Shown here piece by piece: positions 1-8,876 of a stretch of 64,000 bases of DNA. Position 1 is the stretch's first letter. Each line of letters begins with the position of its first letter. The translations under genes and the position numbers were made by a program. The notes under the pieces were generated by a model. That model did no database searches, had not been told where the DNA came from, and saw nothing but the letters and a program-made list of their open reading frames with translations. Source of the stretch: Myrmaecium sp. VS I D KN 1 (taxonomy: Eukaryota; Ascomycota; Dothideomycetes; Valsariales; Valsariaceae); NCBI GenBank assembly GCA_019775845.1, contig JADQAV010000007.1, positions 496,390-560,389 on the forward strand. Reading direction: 5' to 3'.

Positions 1-1
1 C

Positions 2-598
2 GCCGACCCTGTCCTCAGCCAGCAGGTGAAGACCGCCATCGTCTGCCCTCCGTGCATCTACGGCCCCGGTCGCGGCCCGGACAACCGCCGCAGCGTCCAG
101 GCGTACGAGATGACCCGGGTGACGCTGGAGCGGGGCCACGGCGTCCGCGTGCTCGACGGCAAGAACCGCTGGTGCCAGGTGCACGTCCAGGACCTGGCCA
201 AGGTCTTCGTCCGGCTGGTCGAAGAGGCGGCCGCGGCGCTGGCGGGCGCGTCCAGCAAGGCCACCTGGGGCATGGACGGCTACTACTTCGCCGAGAACGG
301 CGAGTTCGTCTGGGGCGAGGTGGCCGCCGCCATCGCCCGGGAGGCCAAGAAGCAAGGCCTCGTCGCCTCCGACGAGGTCACGCCCCTGACCCCGGACGAG
401 GCCGACAAGGCCACCCCCTTCGGCGCCTACATGTGGGGCATGAACTCCCGCAGCCGCGCCATCCGCGCCCGCAAGCTCCTCGGCTGGGAGCCCACCGAGC
501 GCGGCCTGTTCGAGGAGATCCCCGACATCGTGCGGTCCGAGGCGTCCCGCGCTGGGAAGGTCAAGGGCCATGCCGAGGTCGCGGCAGGGAATGCGTGA
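2..598 (+). CDS. Extended SDR: NAD-dependent epimerase/dehydratase, C-terminal part
   Basis: The reading frame is open to the left edge, so the ATG and the Rossmann-fold N-terminus lie outside the window. What remains is about 198 codons ending in TGA at 596-598. The visible sequence contains CPPCIYGPGRG, a substrate-lobe segment typical of extended short-chain dehydrogenases, followed by a WCQVHVQDLAKVF segment (the conserved V-x-V-x-D-L region after the active site) and a C-terminal R-A-x-K-L-L-G-W-E-P motif that closes many NAD-dependent epimerases. The catalytic YxxxK must lie upstream. The family acts on nucleotide sugars or related small carbonyl and alcohol substrates in the cytosol; the substrate cannot be told here. 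Codon use is very GC-rich compared with the spacer that follows. The family call is firm and the specific reaction unknown. Confidence 0.8.
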   Translation, partial: ADPVLSQQVKTAIVCPPCIYGPGRGPDNRRSVQAYEMTRVTLERGHGVRVLDGKNRWCQVHVQDLAKVFVRLVEEAAAALAGASSKATWGMDGYYFAENGEFVWGEVAAAIAREAKKQGLVASDEVTPLTPDEADKATPFGAYMWGMNSRSRAIRARKLLGWEPTERGLFEEIPDIVRSEASRAGKVKGHAEVAAGNA

Positions 599-1271
599 GA
601 TCAATGTACATATCTCTCTCCCCATCTCTCCTGAGTCGTCATGTATATAACATTTGATACGATCATGATGTTGATGATGAAGCTTCCATTTCGCCTGTTT
701 CTTTTTCTGTTCCTTGCTTCCCCCTTCGACTTTCACGCTTTCACGTCTGTCGGATCATGTACCTTGTCAAGTCAGAGGGAAAAAAAATTAGGTCAATCTG
801 AAACTGCAGCGAATATGATAGAGTTTTTCTTTACTCTAGGTGGGACTCCTTCTCCTATTCCTTCTCCTTTGCCGTCCCTAACGCTACGGTCATCTGCAAA
901 GCCAGTTCGCAGGTGATATCCCTCCCCCTGCTCATCTAAAACGACCTTTCTTACGCCCATAGTTTGACGGGTCACGTTTCTCTGCACGCCACTAGGTACT
1001 AAAGCGCGTCTCTGCTGGCCTCCACACCTCGTGTGCACAAAGCGAGTAGAGATGTGGAATGTGGGATCCTTGAATAAATGACCAAGTTTCACTGGACCGG
1101 AAGAGGAGAACCATGACTGAGATGTTCATAGTGTTAAAATGAAGCTAACTTACACCATTGTTACAAAGTCATGTGGTTTTCAGATGTTTGCCTGCCAGTA
1201 TGTGATAATATCATCAAGCAACTGCTACCTTGAGTAGATGGAGAGAAGTGCTTAGCTTAAGCCAACTTAGT
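599..1271. other. Gene-free spacer between convergent genes
   Basis: This 673-base spacer holds the 3' flanks of the SDR gene (left) and the Ran-like gene (right, minus strand). It is markedly more AT-rich than the SDR coding region. Short open frames here have no family-like content, and I see no RNA gene. Confidence 0.6.
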
Positions 1272-2874
1272 TTAAAAAAATCCGCCTGGCACAAAATCTT
1301 CCAGCAAAGTAACGCCTTCTCCATGCTCGAGGTCTCCGTAGATGTGATTATGCTGTATATTGCAGTCCTTTACCCCTCGGATCTGCCAGTCACATCCTTC
1401 AAAGCTCAGTAGTGGCCATTTAATGTGTAATGATCTTTCCGGATCGTTTTGATCGCGAAGAACATTCACTGATTCACCAGTAAGTCGGCATGCAACATGG
1501 AAAATGTGCAACTGTTCGACTATCTTGACCGGTAGACCGTTATTGGCTTTTTCCTGATGGCGGTTTTGGCATTGAGTAGAAAAGATGGCGGGGTCAGGGA
1601 ACTTGTCCGGTCCTTCCATGCTGTATCGAGCCGCACCCCTCAAATAAGGAGGGTGTCCACTCTTTGATAGGCGATAAAAGAAAATCATGCGGGCACATGT
1701 GAAGCAGAAGACAAATATGCGGTAACCTTCTTTCGAGGGATACTGTTTGGTCGGAGTCACTTCCACTTGCATTGCGATGTCGGCTTGATTGACCATGAGT
1801 GGCGAAGACGAAGCACCTTCAGTAAATTGATCTTGTGAGTGAAGCGTAGCTGCTGTGCTTTCAGAACGTCCAAGGGCATCTCTTGCAGCAGGCCGGCCCA
1901 CAATCTCATGGACCATAGTAACAGGTTCGTTGTCACTAGATGATACAGAGATGCAATCCTCGTCTGCAACCAGTGCAGAATCGCTGTCTGCGACGGGACG
2001 ATAGTTTTCCGACGATTTACCTGGGAAGCCTGTGATCTCCTGAAGTGTAGCATCGATCATCAGTGATAGGATGAAAGGAGAAAAGAAAGACGCTCACCAG
2101 ATTCTGATTCTCCATCAGTTCCCGTGCGAGGAAAAGAAGAGGTTTCTCAATATTGTGAAGAGATTTGACGGAGATACCGTAGTACATCATGCCCTTCTGC
2201 CTGGTAATTGTTAAATCCTTGGCCTGGACCTTGCAACGTCCATCATCAACCTTGTTGCCGCAGAGGACAACAGGTATGCCAGCGTCACCGTCTCCATACT
2301 TCCCTTTGACCGCGCGAAGCAGCATTTCTGACTGGCATTAGCGGTGACTTCCAGATAACATGAAGTCCAGTGAACTCACGATGGCATCGTAGAGCATTCA
2401 GGTACGAGGCCCGCGACGTAACGTCGAACATGATGATAGCACAATGCCAGACGCCGCATGCCGTGCTCACTCCACAATCTCGGATGTAGAAGTCCACGTC
2501 GCCAACGTTCTTCCACAAATGGTCAGTCATGGCACGCTGACGGTGGACTGGATTGAGAACGCACGGTTTGAAGCCCCAACTCGTGCTCATCGTACACCCA
2601 TGTGGGTTTGTGCTCCGGCTCGAACTCTCCGGTGGAGAGTCGTTTGATAAATGTTGTCTGTACACGGGTCAGAGATATCAATGCAGTAAGGCCAATCACG
2701 ACGAACCTTGCCAACACCCTTGTCACCAAGTAGAATCAGATTGAAATCCGGTGGTGCCTTTTCCTCCTTGGACCTCTCAGGGGCTGTGAGACTCCGTTGA
2801 CCTACACCACCGAAGCGTGGAACATCAGGAGTAGAAACACTGCCGAGTGGGCTGCTTGTAGTTCTTTCCATCAT
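1272..2874 (-). CDS. Divergent Ran-like small GTPase with long C-terminal extension
   Basis: My model has five exons: 2874-2707, 2657-2565, 2509-2380, 2327-2098 and 2039-1272, giving 462 residues. Splicing restores one frame; intron 2 (55 bases) has a CTGAC branch site. Residues 45-210 follow Ran closely in layout: P-loop GDKGVGKTTF (50-59), then KRLSTGEFE, an H-x-L-x-x-x-T-N-x-G stretch, CAIIMFDVTSR (110-120), the base-specificity motif GNKVD (154-158), an ISVKS G5 motif (182-186) and an N-F/I-E-K-P-like segment. Ran drives nuclear transport by binding GTP. Here the DTAGQ motif is replaced by DCGVS and switch II is about eight residues shorter than in Ran, so normal GTP hydrolysis is doubtful. 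The acidic Ran tail is replaced by about 255 residues starting with a Ser/Asp-rich stretch and showing no domain I recognise. The last exon could hide a further intron. It is probably a fast-evolving paralogue, not the housekeeping Ran. Confidence 0.75.
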
Positions 2875-3158
2875 CCCATAGAGACTGGAAATATACCTAA
2901 TGTAGGTGGTTCCAAAAATTCCAGGGAGATTGTGGGATGGAAGGGAGACATAACCAAGACATGGACTGGAGAAAGAGGAAGGCACAGCGGTCGTAGTTGC
3001 CAGCATTGCAACTTCACCTGTCTCGGCCGCCCAATCGTGCACCTAAGGCACGAATATAGTCTATGTCAATCTACAGTATTTGATGTACTGTAAGGCCGGA
3101 TTAGGTAGTTAGATCATTCCTAGCAGGTTAGGTTCGTATTCACAAACACCCTCCTCGC

Positions 3159-4415
3159 TTATACTAACTGGACCTTTCGTCCCCCGTCCGGCAGTGGGAC
3201 ACGAAACAGTACAAACGGCCTCGTCCTCCGATCAGTGCCGGGGTAGTAACTGCTACTCAAATATAGCTGATTGACGGTGAAATACAGCCACCCGTCCGCT
3301 CCGGTGCTGAGCGTATCCACCCAGTTGACCCGCGGATCCCGGACATATAGAGCCTGCGTGTTGTTCTCCGGCCACCACACCGTCACGCCATTCTGCTCCA
3401 TGTTGCCAAAGTACAGGTTGTCGTTCGAGTCCGTCTCGAACCCGTCACTCACCCCTTTCTGCCCGCGGTTCTGTACGGCGGCCTGGGCGAGGACCTCGCT
3501 CCAGGTGCTGTTGTCCCGCACCCGCGCCGTCGGGATCGAGTACAGATACCGACTCGCCACGCTGCCCCAGAAAAGCGTCTCCCCATCCGCGCTGAGGGCA
3601 ATGCCGTCGCTGCCGAAGGAGGTATAGGCGTACGGCTGTCCCGGCGCGGGGAGGGAGTAAAGCGGTGTGCCCTGAACATAGGCGACAAACTGGGCTTCAG
3701 GATGCACGGGCTGCGTGTTGGTAAGATGGCGCCAGCTGACGCCGGAGCCCAGGTCGACAACGACGAGCCCATTGCGGCCGACGGTGCTGGAGTCGGTGAT
3801 GTAAGCTACCCCTTGGCCGGAGGTGCCAGTCAGGTTGGCACGCAGGTCGAAGCGGACGTCGTTGAGGTAAGAGTCCAGATAAGCGACCGTTTCCGGGAAG
3901 AGAATAGTCTGGAAGGGTGCATTCGTAGTGAGGTTGATGCCGATGAGTTTGGGACCGCCATAAACGGAGGGTACAAGCGTACCCGAAGCGTCCAGGACTC
4001 GACCAGTGTCAAGAATCCAGAGACGGTCGAGTGGATCTATAACGACGGATTGAACACCAATGAGATGGTTTGGATAATTGGCGCCGCTGGGTGGAGTGGT
4101 CGAATAGTTGATGGCCCCGCCGGGGGGATTGTTGAAATCAAGGGATGGATATGGGGTTTCCGTAGTGTTCGTAGTGAGCTCGGCGACAGTATAACGGTTG
4201 TTGGTCCCATTATTGGTGTTGTTGGCATCGAGACCGCCAGGGTAATTGGAAAAGATGCGGCCAGTACTGGAGACGGCGACGCCGGTTGGCCACTCGTCAT
4301 AGTAGAGGTGGATGACTTCAAGGGGAGGCCCGGAGACGCCGGGATCGGTGAGAATGTCTTGGGCTGAGCATACCGCACCCGTCGAAAGCCAGAGAAGTGG
4401 GACAAGAAGACGCAT
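3159..4415 (-). CDS. Secreted Yellow/major royal jelly protein family protein
   Basis: This is a single exon of 418 residues. I start it at the ATG at 4415, which opens with a signal peptide (MRLLVPLLWLSTGAVCSA, cleavage near residue 18); the frame continues upstream only through a TTG. The body matches the Yellow/MRJP fold, a six-bladed propeller: WPTGVAVSSTGRIFSNYP near the start, then HLIGVQSVVIDPLDRLWILDTG, a Y-L-N-D-V-R-F-D segment, GVAYITDSS, and FGSDGIALSADGETLFW followed by SDGFETDSNDNLYFGNME. Several N-x-S/T sites fit an extracellular protein. In insects the family includes cuticle pigmentation and royal jelly proteins. Fungal members are known from genomes, but their role is not established, so no substrate is assigned. 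The stop lies about 280 bases from the start of the neighbouring Ran-like gene. Confidence 0.85.
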   Translation of the reverse strand: MRLLVPLLWLSTGAVCSAQDILTDPGVSGPPLEVIHLYYDEWPTGVAVSSTGRIFSNYPGGLDANNTNNGTNNRYTVAELTTNTTETPYPSLDFNNPPGGAINYSTTPPSGANYPNHLIGVQSVVIDPLDRLWILDTGRVLDASGTLVPSVYGGPKLIGINLTTNAPFQTILFPETVAYLDSYLNDVRFDLRANLTGTSGQGVAYITDSSTVGRNGLVVVDLGSGVSWRHLTNTQPVHPEAQFVAYVQGTPLYSLPAPGQPYAYTSFGSDGIALSADGETLFWGSVASRYLYSIPTARVRDNSTWSEVLAQAAVQNRGQKGVSDGFETDSNDNLYFGNMEQNGVTVWWPENNTQALYVRDPRVNWVDTLSTGADGWLYFTVNQLYLSSSYYPGTDRRTRPFVLFRVPLPDGGRKVQLV

Positions 4416-5173
4416 GGCGAGGCTCAAGTGATAAGAGGAAACACAGATATCAACAGAAGCCGCGGTGGATGAGGACAATCATATGGTTAGAGGTAAATGA
4501 GGAACAGATTTAATAGACAATTGACACTGCAGAACATGGAACCATTGAAGCAGGAGCGAACATGAACAGTAGACACAATCACTACGTCAGTACTCTCCGT
4601 ACCCTCACCTCTGCACATGTACTGTACTATGCGGGGCCGTGGATGGTGTCATGCCTCCCAGGTGCACGTCGTCAACCGGAGAAAGGCTTAGAAACGTGCG
4701 GAGGATATTGTAGCGTCCGCTGTAGGAAGGGAACTGACGATCAGCGTGGCTGGTGCCTATATCAACATGCTCGGATATAACACTAACCACCAACTTAAAC
4801 ACACACATTAATACTCTTTCGCTGCTGCGCTGGATTAAGGGAAAGCGGAGAATCGGACCGTGATACAGCGTAGTCTTCGTCGAGTTTCTTCCTTCTGCGT
4901 TGCCGTGCTTACCTAGGTCGTGTACAGCATACCTAGCGCGGCGGGGTGCATGGTACGTTAGAAGTGGATTGCCCGGCGCGCCGTTCATGCATAGGATATT
5001 TACTATTTCTGCCCGTCACCAGTCAATACATCTCCTAAACATCCTCTTTCGAGTCTAAAACCGTACAAAGCGAATCCGAGAGAGGTTCATAGGGAATGCT
5101 CAATGAATTGATTCAGAAACTGCTTAAATGGCTCAAAATGAATGAAAGGGTATTTACAAAGAATATATAATGC

Positions 5174-5213
<40 letters not shown>

Positions 5214-5358
5214 TTGGTATAGCACCTGAACTCGTAAAGGCTTCAAACCTCGTAAAAGAAACAAAGAAATACTCCAAGCCTCCGTCGAGATTCCCTTCAT
5301 GCATCTCCGGGGGCTCCCTCAGATCTATCTCTCACCCCTACAGCTCATAGGAAAGATT
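4416..5358. other. Spacer: MRJP gene promoter and expansin-like gene 3' flank
   Basis: This 943-base spacer carries the upstream region of the minus-strand MRJP gene and the downstream region of the minus-strand expansin-like gene. It contains the CAG microsatellite listed separately. No other gene is supported. Confidence 0.6.
5177..5213. repeat. (CAG)n microsatellite, 12 units with one CAA
   Basis: This is a 37-base run of CAG triplets on the plus strand with one CAA interruption near the right end. It lies about 150 bases beyond the stop of the expansin-like gene, probably in its 3' UTR, read as CTG on the transcript. It is not inside a supported coding region. Confidence 0.95.
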
Positions 5359-6810
5359 TTAAAAGTTGCTATCTGCGGTCGTGGTCGAACCACCACTGAC
5401 TGAGACATCATCCACAGTCATAGTGGCCCCGGAAGTTGCCGTGATCTTGACGGTGACCGTGTCAGATCCGCTGCCTGCCGCATACTCGAAATAGTTGTAC
5501 TCTTGTCTCTCCGTCTGAATCCAGCTGGAACCGCCGTCCGCACTAATCTCCAAGCTTTGGACCGGGATGTTGGAGTTACGGACCTGCATGCTGAACCAGT
5601 TCGCTGAAGCGCCGGATTTTGCGACCAGCTCGAGGGGCGTGCTGATCCCGCAGTCTACCAATTCCCACGTAACAGCAATCTCGCCGGCACTGGCGTCAGC
5701 GAGCTCGAGGAAAGCATCCTCAAAGAGATCCAAGTGGTTTGAACCGCAGTCGACACACTCATCGACGATCATGGCGGTGATGCTATTGCCAGAAGGCCCA
5801 GTCACCTTCACGCAAGCACCACAGTTGGTTGCGTTCGCCCAGTTTTCCGAGGCCAGGGCCGTACCATAGAGCGTGCTGGGGATAGTATAGCCAGAGAACG
5901 AGCACTCGCCGCCGTCGAGGTTGCCGCCATAGTAGGTGGCGCTGCCACTGTTGGAGGTGCTGTTGATTGCTACGGAAGACTGAACAGCCTGGGACGATGT
6001 AGCTGCCGCCGTAGCGGAAGAGGAGGTGGCAGTTGAGGAAACGGCGGAGTCGGCACTGCTGGTGGCTGAGACGGCCGCAGCAGCAACGGCCGCAGATGAT
6101 GCTGCGGTGGATACAGGCTGTTCAGATGAAGGGACAGCATCGACAGCAGCAGCGGCAACACTGCTAGTTTGAGACGAAGCGATGAAAGTGATCGCAGAGG
6201 GCGAGGAGCCACCACTTGAGGAGGGGAAGGTGAAATCCACGCTCGAGACTGGAGGTTCATAAGCGGCGAACAAAACCGGAGTGGACGAGCTGGCGGCTTC
6301 GGTAGCGGTGACGGTGTAGTACTCTGTGGTAGTCGAAGAGATAGTGATAATGGTAGTGCAAGGTTCTTCCGTAGAAGCAGGAGCAACTTCGGTACCAGAG
6401 GAAGGGATTGCAGCGAACTCCGGCGGCGCTGTCACGCTAGAAAGGGAAGAAATCGGCTCGACAGCCTGGCTGCTGGACGGAGTCGGCGAGACGGTGACAG
6501 TAACCGGTACGGTCACCTCTGTGCTCGCCATGGATGCATACTCAGCATACGTAGAAAGCGCGGGCGGCACGGTGACGGTGACAATGTCGACCTCGCAGAA
6601 GCCGCCAGCTTCAGTGGATGTGTCAGGCTCAGGCGCCACGGTGACTGTGACAATCTCGACGCCGCAGAAGCCGCCAGCCTCAGTAGATGGCTCAAGCTCC
6701 GGCGCAACGGTGACAGTAACGATCTCAATACCGCAAGCGCCGTCATCTTCCGCAAGCGCAAAGCTGCTGAGCCCAAGAAGCAGCAAAGAAAGAGGAGAAG
6801 AAGGCTTCAT
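5359..6810 (-). CDS. Secreted expansin-like protein with Ser/Thr/Ala-rich linker
   Basis: This is a single exon of 483 residues starting at the ATG at 6810. Residues 1-20 are a signal peptide (MKPSSPLSLLLLGLSSFALA). Residues 21-85 carry three imperfect 23-residue repeats, each starting with a Cys (26, 49, 72) and containing I/V-E/D-IVTVTV. Residues of about 86-287 are a low-complexity Ser/Thr/Ala linker, likely heavily O-glycosylated. Residues 288-390 form a double-psi beta-barrel (ATYYGGNLDGGECSF, TNCGACVKVTGPSG, IVDECVDCGSNHLDL). The last 90 residues are a beta-rich second domain like the expansin C-terminal carbohydrate-binding module. Expansin and loosenin proteins loosen cellulose or chitin networks without hydrolysis. 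The protein may be wall-bound through its N-terminal repeats, which is inference. No GPI signal is evident. Confidence 0.85.
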   Translation of the reverse strand: MKPSSPLSLLLLGLSSFALAEDDGACGIEIVTVTVAPELEPSTEAGGFCGVEIVTVTVAPEPDTSTEAGGFCEVDIVTVTVPPALSTYAEYASMASTEVTVPVTVTVSPTPSSSQAVEPISSLSSVTAPPEFAAIPSSGTEVAPASTEEPCTTIITISSTTTEYYTVTATEAASSSTPVLFAAYEPPVSSVDFTFPSSSGGSSPSAITFIASSQTSSVAAAAVDAVPSSEQPVSTAASSAAVAAAAVSATSSADSAVSSTATSSSATAAATSSQAVQSSVAINSTSNSGSATYYGGNLDGGECSFSGYTIPSTLYGTALASENWANATNCGACVKVTGPSGNSITAMIVDECVDCGSNHLDLFEDAFLELADASAGEIAVTWELVDCGISTPLELVAKSGASANWFSMQVRNSNIPVQSLEISADGGSSWIQTERQEYNYFEYAAGSGSDTVTVKITATSGATMTVDDVSVSGGSTTTADSNF

Positions 6811-8876
6811 GGTGACAGGCGATGCTCAACACCGTCAAAACTTAGGGATTGGATAGCACAAAAGGAGCGTGAGTGAGTGGGAGGTCAACGAATGGCAGCT
6901 CTAGACTGAACTAGAGCACTGAAAGAGAGACAAGACGCAAGATCAAGAGCTGGCAAAGAGGAAGCAGAGGAAAAGGGCCAACAAGCATGGTGCGGGTAGA
7001 CATGTGTTATGTATAGTAATAATAGGGGGCACCGTGTTTTAAGGATAAAATGAAGGATCACTTATGGAGGGCCTGTGCCTATCTGGGCTTTGTCGGCTTT
7101 GGAACGCTGGTGTTTTGGTGAACGGGGTCCATCTCCGTCGCCGCAGTTGACAAGAGCATCCATGTTGCCGCCGTGTCGCAGGTGGCGTGTTTTCACTGGT
7201 GGTGCAGAGTCAGTGCCCCGGGATGAAGAGGATGTGGGAGACAACGCTCAAACCGCCCGAAGGCAAGCGAGATGACCAGGGGCGGAGACGAAGAGGGGCA
7301 GTTCAGGGAGAGTTCGGGGCCATCCGAGGAGAAGTGCCGATTCGATCAAAGACCGGGAGTGATTCACGTTGAATATGTAAGCATCTGGGGAGCTGTGACG
7401 GGGCCGACGAAATGGTGGGCTTTACCATTCCCCTCTCATGCTCACCAACGAAGGATGATGGAGATGGAGGGGAGCGACTCGAACGTCAGGAAAGGTGGGG
7501 ATGACAGGCAACGGTCGCCTTGGCAGGCAGCTAGTGCTCTTCCCAACTGAACTTCCATTCCATATCCCTAAACTACTATACCTACTAATGTACCTGTAAC
7601 TGTTGGACTCTTCTCCAGGTAGGTAGGTAACTAGCACAGTAAGGTTAGGAGGTAATGAATGTGGTGATGTGCAACTGACCACCTCCTACGTACTAGTAAG
7701 TCACATCGTACTCCAGAGTACTACTCCTGACCTACGAACTCAGTCGAACGTATAAGGTGGTAGCCGCCTTTCATTGTCCTGCCAAGCGATATACCCACTG
7801 GGTACGAGTTATCATATGCACGCAGCACCGCGATAACCAGCCACTACCTTGCCTGCCTGCCCACGGAGGCACCTGTAATAGTATCTCCACCTCGCGTTCG
7901 TGTAGTAGATGACAGTATGAGGAGTACGGACTACAGCACAGTCCCGTCCGTGATGCGATATCTGCACGGTAAGTTTAATCAGCAGCAATGTGCGACGACC
8001 ACGGATGTAAGACGCGGCGTACTTTGTACTGCGCATACGCTGTACTTATTTGGACATGAGAAGTCAAACCCAATCTTCATAAGGTGACTTGAAGTTCCTC
8101 GCTCACATGTACGTCATTTCACCCGTTCGCATTGCATGCTTTTTCGTCTGCTTGCATCGTTTCCAATTGGTCTTCTCTAGTACTAGTCCTTGGACGGTGA
8201 CACATGCCCGTAAATGGAAGTCAATACGATACTGTAGTACCTTTTTTCCTCCTGTAATAACTCAATTGTTCCGACCCCTGGACAACCTACCGGACCAAGA
8301 CCATCGTCAAGCTCATTCCTCGCACTCCGCCGACGTCGCCAGAAACCCGGCTCGTACGGCGTGTCTTCACATGCAAAACACGCCTCTGTACATGCGTCTT
8401 CTGTTGTTACCGGTGCAAGAACTTGGAGGCTCTAGACAGAACAGCCGCCAGAACAGCCGCACATCGATTGATGGCAGCTACATACACATCTACGATCCTA
8501 CAGTGTGAATTCGACATACATCCAACATGCCAGGTGCATAGGTACTACAAGATCGCTAGCTGCTTTCCTCCCGGCTGCCAGGCAAGCCGGAGGTATGTTT
8601 GTGGTGCCCGTTTCGGCAGGCTACAAAGCTGTGCCGTGAGTGCCGTTCGCGAACCTTCAGCTTTCTGCAGGAAGCAACCATGCAGCGTTGGCGGATGCAA
8701 ATGTTCTGGCATATGACGGAACAAGAACCTCCCGTCGTGGACTACCTTATCTACCTAACAAGCTCACCGAAGTTCATTCATAACAATTGGTACTCGCAAG
8801 TACCACCGGTTGGATTGTTGCTCATCCATCTCTACCGCCAAATAGACGATATCGCTCGATCTCCAGCTCAGTATCT
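6811..8876. other. Long gene-free spacer upstream of expansin-like and bZIP genes
   Basis: These 2.07 kb separate two divergent genes, the expansin-like gene (minus) and the bZIP gene (plus). Small open frames here lack any family signature. The stretch 7560-8050 is dense in TAC, GTA and GTAC words (for example CAGGTAGGTAGGTAACTAG near 7616), a low-complexity style also seen at 61000-61330. It presumably contains both promoters. Confidence 0.55.

Noticed and set aside
52-657. Long open frame overlapping the SDR gene in another frame.
   Set aside because: It is an Arg/Gly/Pro-rich shadow of GC-rich coding DNA; the SDR frame has recognisable motifs.
2565-2657. Apparent frameshift in the Ran-like gene between the STGEFE segment and the FYIRDCG segment.
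   Set aside because: A 55-base intron (2510-2564) with GTGCGT donor, CTGAC branch and AAG acceptor joins the two frames exactly in phase and restores the Ran-like order H-x-L ... T-N-x-G.
5113-5304. Minus-strand frame with a run of twelve cysteines.
   Set aside because: It is the translation of the CAG microsatellite in one frame, with no start context or family features.
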